Positions 27,224 to 35,949 of a stretch of 64,000 bases of DNA are shown here, piece after piece. The notes under the pieces were generated by a model, which did not search any database, was not told the DNA's origin, and was given only the letters and a program-made list of their open reading frames with translations. Positions within the stretch are counted from its first letter, which is position 1; every line of letters begins with the position of its first letter. This DNA comes from Luteimonas rhizosphaericola (GTDB taxonomy: Bacteria > Pseudomonadota > Gammaproteobacteria > Xanthomonadales > Xanthomonadaceae), in contig NZ_JARXRN010000025.1 of the NCBI RefSeq assembly GCF_029888045.1, positions 464,368 to 528,367 of the forward strand, in the 5' to 3' direction. The position numbers and the translations under genes were made by a program.

Positions 27224-28783
27224 ATGCAGCTGTCGGGACTGGATATCGCGATCGTGCTGGCCTACCTCGTCGGCGTGTTCGTGCTGGCGCAGTGGGTCTC
27301 GCGCGAGAAGGCGGGCCACGCCAAGGACGCCGACGACTACTTCCTGGCCAGCAAGTCGCTGCCGTGGTGGGCCATCGGCGCGTCGCTGATCGCGGCCAAC
27401 ATCTCGGCCGAGCAGATCATCGGCATGTCCGGCTCGGGCTTCGCCATCGGCCTGGCGATCGCCTCCTACGAATGGATGGCCGCGGCGACCCTGCTGATCG
27501 TCGGCAAGTGGTTCCTGCCGGTGTTCCTGCGCAACCGCATCTACACCATGCCGCAGTTCCTGGAGCGGCGTTACGGCACCCGCATCCGCACCGTCATGGC
27601 GGTGTTCTGGCTGGGCCTGTACGTGTTCGTGAACCTGACCTCGATCCTGTGGCTGGGCTCGCTGGCGATCGCGCACGTCGCGGGCATCGACCAGATGGCG
27701 GCACTGCTGGCGCTGGCCGCCTTCGCGCTCGCGTTCCAGCTGTACGGCGGGCTCAAGGCGGTGGCGCTGACCGACATCGTGCAGGTGGTGCTGCTGGTGG
27801 GCGGCGGCCTGCTGCTGGCCGGCATCACCCTCGACCGCATCGGCGAAGGCGCCGGCATCTGGGCGGGCTTCGAACGCCTGCGCGCGGAAGTGCCCGGGCA
27901 CTTCCACATGATCCTCTCGCCCGACCATCCCTTCTACAAGGATCTGCCGGGCATCAGCGTGCTGGTTGGCGGCATGTGGATCATGAACCTGAGCTACTGG
28001 GGCTTCAACCAGTACATCATCCAGCGCGCGCTGGCCGCGAAGGACCTGGCCGAGGCGCAGAAGGGCGTGCTGTTCGCGGCATTCCTGAAGTTGCTGATGC
28101 CGGTGATCGTGGTGGTCCCCGGCCTGGCCGCGGTGCTGCTGGCGCCGGACATCGGCCGCCCCGACGCGGCCTACCCGGCGATGATGTCGCTGCTGCCGGC
28201 AGGCATCCTCGGCATCGTGTTCGCGGCGCTGATCGCGGCGATCGTCTCGTCGCTGGCGTCGATGGCCAATTCGATTTCCACCATCTACACCCTGGACCTG
28301 CACCGCGCGCGCGGGCAGGCCGACCAGCGACGGCTGGTGCGCACCGGCCGCATCGTCACCGTGGTGGCGATGGCGCTCGCCGTGCTCGCCGCGCGGCCGC
28401 TGCTGGGCAGCTTCGACCAGGCCTTCCAGTACATCCAGGAATACACCGGCTTCTTCACCCCGGGCATCGTGGTGATCTTCGTGCTCGGCCTGTTCTGGAA
28501 ACGCGCCAACGAGGCCGGCGCGCTGGCCGCGGCGATCGGCTCGTTCGCGCTGTCGATCGTGCTCAAGCTGGCGTGGCCGGCGCTGCCGTTCATCGATCGC
28601 GTCGGGCTGGTGTTCCTGCTGGCGCTCGCGCTGGCGGTCGGCGTGTCGATGGCCACGCGCCACGCGCCGGAGAAGGACATCATCCAGACCGGCGACGTGG
28701 AGTACCGCACCGGTGCCGCGTTCAATGTCGGCGCGCTCGCGGTCATCGCGATCCTGGTCGCGCTGTATACGCTGTTCTGGTAG
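27224..28783 (+). CDS. Sodium/solute symporter (SGLT-like sugar:Na+ symporter)
   Basis: A 519-residue inner-membrane protein of the solute:sodium symporter family with about 14 helices. It carries ANISAEQIIGMSGSGFA in the first core helix, SYEWMAA, LYGGLKAVALTDIVQ in the core helix typical of SGLT proteins, and a later conserved SSLASMANSIST segment with sodium-site serines. It resembles the vSGLT group, which takes up galactose, glucose or related monosaccharides. I chose ATG 27224 because it directly precedes the first helix; an ATG at 27155 would add 23 polar residues. It is probably the second route, beside the MFS protein, for sugars freed from xyloglucan. Confidence 0.9.
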   Translation: MQLSGLDIAIVLAYLVGVFVLAQWVSREKAGHAKDADDYFLASKSLPWWAIGASLIAANISAEQIIGMSGSGFAIGLAIASYEWMAAATLLIVGKWFLPVFLRNRIYTMPQFLERRYGTRIRTVMAVFWLGLYVFVNLTSILWLGSLAIAHVAGIDQMAALLALAAFALAFQLYGGLKAVALTDIVQVVLLVGGGLLLAGITLDRIGEGAGIWAGFERLRAEVPGHFHMILSPDHPFYKDLPGISVLVGGMWIMNLSYWGFNQYIIQRALAAKDLAEAQKGVLFAAFLKLLMPVIVVVPGLAAVLLAPDIGRPDAAYPAMMSLLPAGILGIVFAALIAAIVSSLASMANSISTIYTLDLHRARGQADQRRLVRTGRIVTVVAMALAVLAARPLLGSFDQAFQYIQEYTGFFTPGIVVIFVLGLFWKRANEAGALAAAIGSFALSIVLKLAWPALPFIDRVGLVFLLALALAVGVSMATRHAPEKDIIQTGDVEYRTGAAFNVGALAVIAILVALYTLFW

Positions 28784-28951
28784 CCGCGGCGGCGCCTGGT
28801 ACGCGTGCTGGGAGCGCGTGCGCACTGTGCGGAACGCCCGTCGCGCGGCGGCGACAGTGAGGCGACTGGCCATCTGCAGGCCACCGGTGGGGCCTGCACG
28901 GCGCGGCTTGGGCGGCATGGCGCTGCGCGCACAGCGGCCTGCCCGCATGGA

Positions 28952-29398
28952 TCAGCGGAAGTAGCGCTTGTCGAACCAGAACGGGCGCACCTGCGCTTCG
29001 CGCAGGTGGGTGGCGGCCTGCGGATGCGCCGGGTTGACCAGGTAGTTTGTCGAATCGGGCAGCAGCGCCGAGGGCAGCGGCAGCAGCAGGCCCTCGCGCG
29101 CATCGAGCCAGGCGTTGCCCACGGCCTGCGAGGTGGGTTCGTTCGCCTGCCAGCCGTCGGGCAGGTCCGGACGCGGCGACATCGCGGCGCCGTCCGCGAC
29201 TTCGAGCGTGATCAGCTTCAGCGTGGTCGGGATGCGGGTCACGCTCAGGCGCATGTGCGCCATCACCTCCACCATCGCCAGCGCCGGATGCTCGGCCGCG
29301 TACAGCACCGAACGCGGCAGGGTGTGCCAGCGCCCGTCGGTATGGTGCCCGCCTTCGCCCCCCAGCCCCGGGAAGGCGGAGATCCGCCACAGCCGCAT
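28952..29398 (-). CDS. RES-domain toxin (NAD-degrading type)
   Basis: A 148-residue protein covering a single RES domain. Family features are the N-terminal MRLWRIS, the segment DGRWHTLPRSVLYAAEHPALAMVEVM containing the conserved Arg, Tyr and Glu, and a C-terminal NPAHPQA segment. RES toxins of the Res-Xre group deplete cellular NAD+. The gene starts at ATG 29398, sharing one base with the stop of the upstream antitoxin (TGATG), so translation is coupled. It is convergent with the sugar symporter gene. Function is inferred from the family and from pairing with an Xre/DUF2384 antitoxin; the domain is complete. Confidence 0.87.
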   Translation of the reverse strand: MRLWRISAFPGLGGEGGHHTDGRWHTLPRSVLYAAEHPALAMVEVMAHMRLSVTRIPTTLKLITLEVADGAAMSPRPDLPDGWQANEPTSQAVGNAWLDAREGLLLPLPSALLPDSTNYLVNPAHPQAATHLREAQVRPFWFDKRYFR

Positions 29399-29841
29399 CA
29401 GAACACGCCGTGGGCGGTGCGGCGCAGGTGCGACTCGATCAGGCGGGCGCCGGAGTCCTTGGCCGCGAGCTGGAGCGGGGTGACCGGCGCGTCGCCGGGG
29501 ATGTAGGCGGCCGGGGCGTTGAGCCATTCCAGCGCCTGGGCCTCGTCGCCGAACAGTTCCACCGCCTCGGCATACACCCGCGCCAGGCGGATCAGGCGTT
29601 CGGACTCGGCCTCGGTGAAGCGCGCATTGCGGGCCAGCCGCCGGCGCACGGTGCTCTCGGGCGCCACCAGCGACGGCGCGAACCCCAGGCGCTGCGCCGC
29701 GCGCCGGTACGAGCGGCTGCTCACGCCCGCCGCGGCCAGGCGCACGGCGTCGGTTTCCGATTCCAGGACCACGTCCAGCAGCCGCGACATGTGGGTGAAC
29801 ACGGGGCTGGCGGCCGGGCGCAGCGGGGTGACGGCATTCAT
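29398..29841 (-). CDS. Xre/MbcA/ParS-type antitoxin (DUF2384)
   Basis: A 147-residue antitoxin. The N-terminal half holds an Xre-like helix-turn-helix region (about 20-75). The C-terminal DUF2384 toxin-binding domain has the typical segment ERLIRLARVYAEAVELFGDEAQALEWLNAP. In Res-Xre systems this protein neutralises the RES toxin and represses its own promoter. Here the operon start carries a matching operator-like dyad. It is the first gene of the pair and overlaps the toxin gene by one base. Confidence 0.88.
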   Translation of the reverse strand: MNAVTPLRPAASPVFTHMSRLLDVVLESETDAVRLAAAGVSSRSYRRAAQRLGFAPSLVAPESTVRRRLARNARFTEAESERLIRLARVYAEAVELFGDEAQALEWLNAPAAYIPGDAPVTPLQLAAKDSGARLIESHLRRTAHGVF

Positions 29842-29849
29842 GGGCGTTC

Positions 29850-29882
29850 CTCCATCTGAGCGGGATTATACGCCAGATGGAG
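29850..29882 (-). promoter_or_regulatory. Promoter/operator of the toxin-antitoxin pair
   Basis: Perfect 9-bp inverted arms CTCCATCTG (29850-29858) and CAGATGGAG (29874-29882) flank a consensus -10 box TATAAT on the minus strand (29870-29865). No clear -35 is seen. A repressor on this dyad would cover the -10, which fits antitoxin autoregulation. The right-hand arm lies 9 bp before the antitoxin start. Confidence 0.7.
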
Positions 29883-29965
29883 GGCACGCGGGTCGCCGGA
29901 TCCCACGGGCAGGACTCCCAGGCCCGGCGTCCCGCAGGCGATGCGGGGTCCGGCGGTCGATCCGC

Positions 29966-32188
29966 TCAGAACCGGTAGCGGATGCCCAGCGTCATGCTGC
30001 GACCGCGCAGCGGCGACTGGTCCTTCACGAACGAGGTATGGGCGTAGGCGGTCTCGTCGAGCAGGTTGGTGGCGCGCACGTAGACCTCCGACGACTGGCG
30101 CGGCGTCAGCGCGAAGCGGTAGGCGAAAGTCGCGTTGAGCATGTCGTAGCCGGCCGTCCGGGTCTCGTACGACGCGATTCGATCCTGCGAGGCGGTGCGG
30201 TAGTACTCGGCGTCCAGCGTGAACGGACCGCTCGACCAGGCGTGACGCAGGCCCAGCCGGCCAGGTGGGATCCTCGGCACGCGGTCGGCCTCGCCGGTGA
30301 GGTCGGCGCGTACGTAATCTCCGAACAGGGTCAGCACGTGGGCGTCGTCGAGGCGCAGGCTGACCTGGCCATCGATCCCGCTGAAGCGCGCATCGGCCGC
30401 GGTGTAGAGCAGGTAGTTGTGCGGCACGCCGGTGGCGTCGTCGGTCTCGATCAGGCGCGCGAAAACGTAGTCGTCGATGTCCTGGTGGAACAGGCCGACT
30501 TCGAATTCCAGCGCATCGCCGCCACCGCGCAGGGTCAGGTCGACCGATCGCGTGGTCTCAAGCACGTCGGTGCGGCTTTCGGGGAAGCTCGGTGACGCGC
30601 TGCGCGAGCGCGCCAGGCCCACTTCGTAGCTGTTGGTGGCCAGGTTGTTGCCATAGGCGTACAGCTCGCGCACGCTCGGCGCGCGCTGGGTGCGTCCCAG
30701 CGCGAGCGCGAGCGAATAGCCGCCGTCGAGGTGCCAGTTCGCGCCGACCGAGGCCGACACCGGCGACTGCCTGCTGCCGGGGTTGCGGGTGACGAAGCTC
30801 TCGACCACCTCGTCTTCGATCACCTGCTCCCAGTCCGGCCCGTACCAGCCTTCGAACAGTTCCTGGTAGGCAGGTGTCAGCGTGTGCCGGAATGCGGGCG
30901 CCGGCACCCGGACCTCGCGCCAGTCCTTGCGGATTGCCGCGTCGATGTCGAGGACTCCGAAGGAGCGGCGTTCGCTCAGGAACACGCCGATGTTCCGGGT
31001 CAGGTGGAAGTAGGGCGGGACCAGCCCGTAGCCATTCTCGCCGAAGGGCACGTGCAGGTTGTTGACGTTGAGCCCGCTGAACTTGCCGTCGGTGTACTGC
31101 ACGCCCAGCAGTCCGGTGAAGCCGAACAGCGGCGCGTGCGTCAGTTCGATGCGGCCGTCCTCCACCTCGTTGGTGTAGCGGTTGAACAGCGCCGGGCCGT
31201 CGATCTCGTCGTGCGCGTAGTCGGTCGAGGACAGGCGCAGCCGCAGGTGCTCGAAGCCGGGCAGCGGATCGTCGATGTCCGCGCGCACGTCGGTGCGCTC
31301 GCTGCGCAACCGGATGCGCGCGGTGTGGTCGTCGGACGAGCCGAACGGATCCTCGTAGCCGCCGTGCGCCTCGCAATGGAGGTCGATGCCGTGCGGGTGG
31401 CAGACGCCGTTGAGGTGCGAATGCCCGGGCAGCCCGTACTCGCCCTCCTGGCGGGTGTGCGCGGCGCCGATGTAGCCCCGCCCGGTGATCCAGGAGGCGC
31501 CCAACGAGGACGTGGTGCCCTCGGCGAACGAATCTTGCAGGCGTCCGCCCGGAATGTCGTAGTCCTGCGCGTGCTGGCGCGCGAGTTCCGCGTGCACGGC
31601 GAACTGGCCGGCGCCGGCCGTCACCCGCGCCACGCCCGCCCGGCTCCGGTCGCCGCTGCCCAGGCGCAGCTCCGCGCCGCCACCGAGTCCGTTGCGGGGC
31701 AACGCTTTGGGAACGCGGCCGTCGATCAGGTTCACTGCCCCGTTCATGGCATTGCCACCGTAGATCACCGCCGCCGGACCGCGGATGACTTCGATCGCGT
31801 CCAGCAGCAGCGGATCGGTCGTGATGGCGTGGTCGGGCGACACGGAGGATGCATCGAACAGGTTGGCGCCGTCCGACAGGATCTCGATGCGCGGCACGGT
31901 CTGGCCGCGGATGACCGGCCGCGAGGCCCCGCCGCCGAAGTTGTCCAGATGCACGCCGGGCAGGCCGGCCAGCGTCTCGCCCAGCCCGCCCTGGCGGCGA
32001 CGCGCCAGTTCGTCGCCGGACAGCGTGGACCGGGCATTGCCGGCCAGGGGCTCGGCGGCCCGGCGTTCGCCGAACACGACCAGTTCGTCGAGGTCGACCG
32101 GGCTTCTGGGGGAGACGTCCTGCGCGGACACGGGCAGGGGTGAGAGGACGACGCCGGCGATGGCGACGCACAGCAGGGAGCACTTCAT
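29966..32188 (-). CDS. znuD: ZnuD-like TonB-dependent receptor, probable zinc uptake
   Basis: A 740-residue outer-membrane receptor with a signal peptide ending at SAQ (about 1-22), a TonB-box-like DELVVFGERR, a plug with VIRGPAAVIYGGNAMNGAVN, and a barrel ending in IRYRF. An external loop at about 256-288 is rich in potential zinc ligands: His256, His258, Cys263, His264, His266, His271, Cys272, His275 and His288. This loop type is characteristic of ZnuD zinc receptors. A good Zur-box match lies 107 bp upstream, between it and the divergent ABC operon. Zinc is therefore the likely cargo; copper or a metal complex cannot be excluded from sequence alone. Confidence 0.85.
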   Translation of the reverse strand: MKCSLLCVAIAGVVLSPLPVSAQDVSPRSPVDLDELVVFGERRAAEPLAGNARSTLSGDELARRRQGGLGETLAGLPGVHLDNFGGGASRPVIRGQTVPRIEILSDGANLFDASSVSPDHAITTDPLLLDAIEVIRGPAAVIYGGNAMNGAVNLIDGRVPKALPRNGLGGGAELRLGSGDRSRAGVARVTAGAGQFAVHAELARQHAQDYDIPGGRLQDSFAEGTTSSLGASWITGRGYIGAAHTRQEGEYGLPGHSHLNGVCHPHGIDLHCEAHGGYEDPFGSSDDHTARIRLRSERTDVRADIDDPLPGFEHLRLRLSSTDYAHDEIDGPALFNRYTNEVEDGRIELTHAPLFGFTGLLGVQYTDGKFSGLNVNNLHVPFGENGYGLVPPYFHLTRNIGVFLSERRSFGVLDIDAAIRKDWREVRVPAPAFRHTLTPAYQELFEGWYGPDWEQVIEDEVVESFVTRNPGSRQSPVSASVGANWHLDGGYSLALALGRTQRAPSVRELYAYGNNLATNSYEVGLARSRSASPSFPESRTDVLETTRSVDLTLRGGGDALEFEVGLFHQDIDDYVFARLIETDDATGVPHNYLLYTAADARFSGIDGQVSLRLDDAHVLTLFGDYVRADLTGEADRVPRIPPGRLGLRHAWSSGPFTLDAEYYRTASQDRIASYETRTAGYDMLNATFAYRFALTPRQSSEVYVRATNLLDETAYAHTSFVKDQSPLRGRSMTLGIRYRF

Positions 32189-32294
32189 CGAGATCTCGGG
32201 GTTGGAGGCGGTGGAGGGCAGCGCGACCGGTGCGATCCCCCGAGAAGTCGGAGCGGGCGGGGGATCACGACGGGCTGCTTGCGAAGGCGTGAGT

Positions 32295-32312
32295 GTAATG
32301 TAATAACATATC
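32295..32312. promoter_or_regulatory. Putative Zur box in the divergent promoter region
   Basis: The 18-mer GTAATGTAATAACATATC agrees at 15 of 18 positions with the enterobacterial-type Zur core GAAATGTTATAACATTTC, as I recall it. On the plus strand it overlaps a possible -10 TAATAA (32301-32306) with TTGCGA at 32279-32284. On the minus strand TTGACG (32318-32313) lies just outside it. One site could thus control both directions. Confidence 0.7.
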
Positions 32313-32338
32313 CGTCAATGACGTCGGGGGATCAGCCA

Positions 32339-33049
32339 ATGCTCGAAACGCGCGCCCTGTGCAAGCGCTATGGCGACCAGATCGCACTGGACGCCCTGGA
32401 CCTGAAGGTGGACTCCGGTGAAGTGGTCTGCCTGCTCGGCGCCAACGGCGCCGGCAAGACCACCACCCTCAACCTGCTGCTGGGATTTCTCGCGCCGACG
32501 TCGGGTGAGGCGCGCGTCGAGGAGGTGGTGGTCCAGTCCGATCCACAGGCCGCCCGCGCACGGCTGGGCTACCTGCCGGAGGTCGTGCAGCTGTATCCGC
32601 TGCTGAGCGGACTCGAGACGCTGCGCTACTTCGCGGACCTGTCCGGCCGTCCGCGGCCCGCGGACGACGAACTGCATCGCATGCTGTCGCAGGTGGGCCT
32701 GCAGCGCGATGCGCACGGGCGTCGCGTGGCGGGCTACTCCAAGGGCATGCGCCAGAAGCTCGGGCTGGCGATCGCGCTGTCGAAGGGCGCGCGCGCGTTG
32801 CTGCTCGACGAACCGCTCTCAGGGCTCGATCCGAAGGCCGCCAACGAACTCGTCGCGCTGGTGCGCAGGCTGGCCGCCGACGGCCATGCCGTCCTCGCCG
32901 TCACCCACGACATCTTCCGCGCGCAGCAGATGGCCGACCGCATCGGGATCATGCGCCAGGGCAGGCTGGTGGACATGCTCGACCCACGCGCGATGAGCGC
33001 CGCGGAGATCGAGGCGCTGTACGTGCATCACCTGCGCGACGTGGCATGA
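32339..33049 (+). CDS. ABC transporter ATP-binding protein
   Basis: A 236-residue ATPase subunit. Seen: Walker A GANGAGKTT, the signature YSKGMRQK (the degenerate LSGGQ of ABC-2 systems), Walker B ALLLDEPLSGLDP, and switch His in VTHD. It is first in a five-gene operon and its stop overlaps the permease start (ATGA). I chose ATG 32339, preceded by GGGGGA at 7 bp; ATG 32318 lies only 6 bp after the Zur-box match and would leave almost no leader. It is most like NosF/CcmA-type ATPases that pair with ABC-2 permeases. The transported substrate is unknown; zinc-responsive expression is inferred from the box. Confidence 0.9.
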   Translation: MLETRALCKRYGDQIALDALDLKVDSGEVVCLLGANGAGKTTTLNLLLGFLAPTSGEARVEEVVVQSDPQAARARLGYLPEVVQLYPLLSGLETLRYFADLSGRPRPADDELHRMLSQVGLQRDAHGRRVAGYSKGMRQKLGLAIALSKGARALLLDEPLSGLDPKAANELVALVRRLAADGHAVLAVTHDIFRAQQMADRIGIMRQGRLVDMLDPRAMSAAEIEALYVHHLRDVA

Positions 33050-34470
33050 GTCCGGTGCGTGCGATCGCCGGACACACGCTGCGGCTGTGGTGGCGCGAAG
33101 GCAGGCTGCCCGTCGTGCTGCTGCTCGTGGGGGCCCTGGGGCTGCTGGCCGCGACGCTGTCGATCCAGCGGGCGGCCGGATCGGAGCGCGACCGCATCGC
33201 CGCGGAAGCCGCCGACCGCGACACCTTCGCGAATCAGGGCGCGCGCAACCCGCACAGCGTCGCGCATTTCTCGCGCTTCGCGTTCCGGCCGATGGGGCCG
33301 CTCGCCACGCTGGACCCGGGCATCGGGCCGTATGCGGGCGTCGCCATCTGGATGGAAGCCCACTACCAGGATCCGGCCAATCTGCGTGCGGCCGAAGACC
33401 GGGTGGAGCTGGGGCGCCTGGCCGACCTCAGCCCGGCGTGGCTGCTGCAGGTGCTGGTGCCGCTGCTGGTGATCGCGCTCGGCTTCGACGCGCTGGCGGG
33501 GGAGCGGGAGCGCGGTACGTTCCCGTTGCTGCTGGGCGGAGGCGCGACCGCACGCACGCTGCTGATCGGCAAGGCGGTGGCCATGGGACTGGTGTTCGGA
33601 GCGCCGTTGCTGCTGCTCGCGCTCGCGCAACTGCCGGCGGCCATCGGACGCGTCGAAGGGACGACCGACCTGCTGCTCCGGCTGTCGATCTGGGTGCTGG
33701 CGCATGCGCTTTATCTGGGCGCATGGATCGCGGTGGCGCTGGCGGTCTCGCTGCGGATGGCGCAAGCGCGCAGCGCGCTGGTGCTGCTGCTGGCGGCCTG
33801 GACGCTGGCCACCCTGATCGCCCCGAGGCTGGCGGTCGCCGTGGCCGAAGCGGTCGCGCCCGTGCCGGCGGCCGGCGAGTTCTCGTCGGCCATCTATCGC
33901 GACCTGCGCGACGGCATGGACGGCCACGATCCGGCCGACCGGCGTCGCGACGCCTTCAGGCAGCAGGTGCTGGCGCAATATGGCGTGGAGCGCGTCGAGG
34001 ATCTGCCGGTGAGCTTCGCCGGGCTGGCGCTTCAGGAAGGCGAACGCTACGGGCATCTCGTATTCGACCGCCATTTCGGCGCGTTGACCGACGCCTATCG
34101 CGAGCAGGAGCGGTGGCGCCGCATCGGTGCACTGGCAGGACCGTTGCCCGCGCTGCAGCAGGTCTCGATGGCGGCGGCGGGTACCGATGTCTCCCACCAC
34201 GTGGATTTCATGGCGCAGGCCGAGGCGCAGCGTCGCATCATCGTGCGCACGCTCGACGAAGACCTGATCCGCAACGGCGCCGGGCAGGACATGGCCTATC
34301 TGGCCGATCGCTCCGTGTGGGAGCGAATTCCCGAATTCGACTACGTACTGCCTGGGATGGCGGAGCTGTCCCCGCGCCTGGCCGCCGACGGGCTGCTGCT
34401 CGCTGCATGGCTGTTGCTGGCGACCTGGCTGGCGAGCCGCGCCGCCACCCGTGCGGAGTCCGCCCGATGA
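33046..34470 (+). CDS. ABC-2-type permease with DUF3526-like layout (first)
   Basis: A 474-residue membrane subunit. One helix is near the N-terminus (about 20-40), then a large soluble, probably periplasmic, segment of about 85 residues, then a block of helices (about 135-275), a second large soluble segment (about 280-440) and a last helix (about 445-465). The region before the second helix block contains PAWLLQVLVPLLVIALGFDALAGERE-like residues found in ABC-2 permeases. Two large extracytoplasmic loops are typical of the DUF3526 group. It overlaps the ATPase and the next permease gene by ATGA at both ends, implying a stoichiometric complex. No substrate is known. Confidence 0.82.
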   Translation: MSPVRAIAGHTLRLWWREGRLPVVLLLVGALGLLAATLSIQRAAGSERDRIAAEAADRDTFANQGARNPHSVAHFSRFAFRPMGPLATLDPGIGPYAGVAIWMEAHYQDPANLRAAEDRVELGRLADLSPAWLLQVLVPLLVIALGFDALAGERERGTFPLLLGGGATARTLLIGKAVAMGLVFGAPLLLLALAQLPAAIGRVEGTTDLLLRLSIWVLAHALYLGAWIAVALAVSLRMAQARSALVLLLAAWTLATLIAPRLAVAVAEAVAPVPAAGEFSSAIYRDLRDGMDGHDPADRRRDAFRQQVLAQYGVERVEDLPVSFAGLALQEGERYGHLVFDRHFGALTDAYREQERWRRIGALAGPLPALQQVSMAAAGTDVSHHVDFMAQAEAQRRIIVRTLDEDLIRNGAGQDMAYLADRSVWERIPEFDYVLPGMAELSPRLAADGLLLAAWLLLATWLASRAATRAESAR

Positions 34471-35867
34471 AGACGCTATGGCGCACGATGGCGTGGGACT
34501 GGCGGCTGCTTGCACGCAGCCGCATCGGGGTGGCCGCGCTGGCATTGGCCGCGTTGTTCATCGCGCTGGCGGCGTGGAACGGTGCGCGGTTCGCGACGCA
34601 ATGGCAGGCGCAGGCGCGCGCAGCGGTGGCCGCCGCCGAGGAATCGCGTACGCGCATGCTGACCGACATCGCCCGGGGCGAGGGCTGGGCCGCGCTGCCG
34701 TTCAGCGCGGAAAGCCCGATCGTGCTGCCGCCCGCCCCGTTGGCGGATCTCGCCAGCGGTCGGGCGGATCTGGATCCGCGCACCACCACGGCGTTCACCT
34801 TCCGCAGGCAGCACGAGCTGTTCCGCCATTACGAAATCGACAGCCCGCTCGCGCTGGCGCAGGGGCGCTTCGACCTCGCCTTCGTGCTGCAGACGCTGCT
34901 GCCGCTGCTGGTGATCGTGCTGGGCTACGGCGTGCTGGCCGAAGAGCGCGAACGCGGCCTGGACCGCGTGCTGGCCGTGCAGCAGGTTCCACCACGGCAC
35001 CTGCTGGCCGGGCGCCTGCTCGCACGCGCGCTGTTGTTGCTGGCGCCGTTGCTGGCCGTCTTCGCATGGCTCTGGCTCGCAGGCGACGCAACCACGGGCC
35101 ACGACCAGCGCACGCTGCGGTTGGCCTGGGCGCTGGCGCTGACGCTGGGTTATTTCGCGTTCTGGTGGGGGCTGGTGGCCTGGATCGGCACCTGGCACCT
35201 GCGCGAAGGACAGACCCTGCTGGCGCTGCTGGCGGCGTGGGTGTTGCTGGTGCTCGCCCTGCCGGCGCTGGTGGGGCTGGTGTCGCGCGAGCTGCATCCG
35301 CCGCCGTCGCGCTTCGAACTGATCGCCACCGCACGCGCGCACGAGATCGACGGCATCAAGCGCGGCGCGGCGCTGCTCGGCGAGTACGCGCACGACCATC
35401 CCGAGCTCGATCCGGAGGCCGGCGGCAACCTGCCCGCCTGGGCGACCACCCTGTTCCTGACCACGCGCCTGGTGGATGGCGCGGTGGCGCCGGTGGTGCA
35501 GCGTTTCGACGGTGCCCTGGCCGCGCAGCAGCAGACGGTGGCGCGATGGCAGTTCGCCACGCCCGCCTTGATGTTGCAGCGGGGGCTGGTGGCCGCGGCC
35601 GGAACCGATGAACGGCGTCGAGGCGCGTTCATCGGCCAGGCCAGGACGCATCTGGTCGATTTCCGCGAGCGCACCGGCCGGATGATGCTGGGGGGCGAAC
35701 TGCTCGATGCCGAAGCCCTGGACGCGCTGCCGACGTTCGCGTTCGCCGAGCCGGGCGACGACGTGGCCTGGCGCGCCGTGCGGGCGCCGCTAGGCGTGCT
35801 GTGGACGCTGGCGCTGTTGCTGCTGGCGCTCGCCCTGCGACGTGCCGGCAGCGGGCCGGCTGCCTAG
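34467..35867 (+). CDS. ABC-2-type permease with DUF3526-like layout (second)
   Basis: A 466-residue paralogue of the preceding permease with the same order of parts: N-terminal helix (about 18-38), soluble loop, helix block (about 135-275), second loop (about 280-430) and C-terminal helix (about 440-460). The shared core is VLQTLLPLLVIVLGYGVLAEERERGLDR. Two different permeases plus one ATPase suggest a heterodimeric membrane core. ABC-2 systems usually export, so a role in importing a receptor's ligand is not obvious; export of a metal-binding compound or action on an outer-membrane partner are alternatives. A short 82-bp gap leads to the receptor gene, likely in the same transcript. Confidence 0.82.
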   Translation: MKTLWRTMAWDWRLLARSRIGVAALALAALFIALAAWNGARFATQWQAQARAAVAAAEESRTRMLTDIARGEGWAALPFSAESPIVLPPAPLADLASGRADLDPRTTTAFTFRRQHELFRHYEIDSPLALAQGRFDLAFVLQTLLPLLVIVLGYGVLAEERERGLDRVLAVQQVPPRHLLAGRLLARALLLLAPLLAVFAWLWLAGDATTGHDQRTLRLAWALALTLGYFAFWWGLVAWIGTWHLREGQTLLALLAAWVLLVLALPALVGLVSRELHPPPSRFELIATARAHEIDGIKRGAALLGEYAHDHPELDPEAGGNLPAWATTLFLTTRLVDGAVAPVVQRFDGALAAQQQTVARWQFATPALMLQRGLVAAAGTDERRRGAFIGQARTHLVDFRERTGRMMLGGELLDAEALDALPTFAFAEPGDDVAWRAVRAPLGVLWTLALLLLALALRRAGSGPAA

Positions 35868-35949
35868 GGCCGCATTCGAAACCATGTCCGTGCGCGCACG
35901 TTGCCGACAGGCGCCGCGCCCCATCTCCCGTGTCCAGAAGGAAGCCTTG

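Noticed and set aside
28784-28951. Hairpin GCAGGCC...GGCCTGC between the symporter and RES genes as a terminator
   Set aside because: The 7-bp stem has a GC-rich 8-nt loop and no T-tract on either strand, so it is not distinguishable from chance in this GC-rich DNA.
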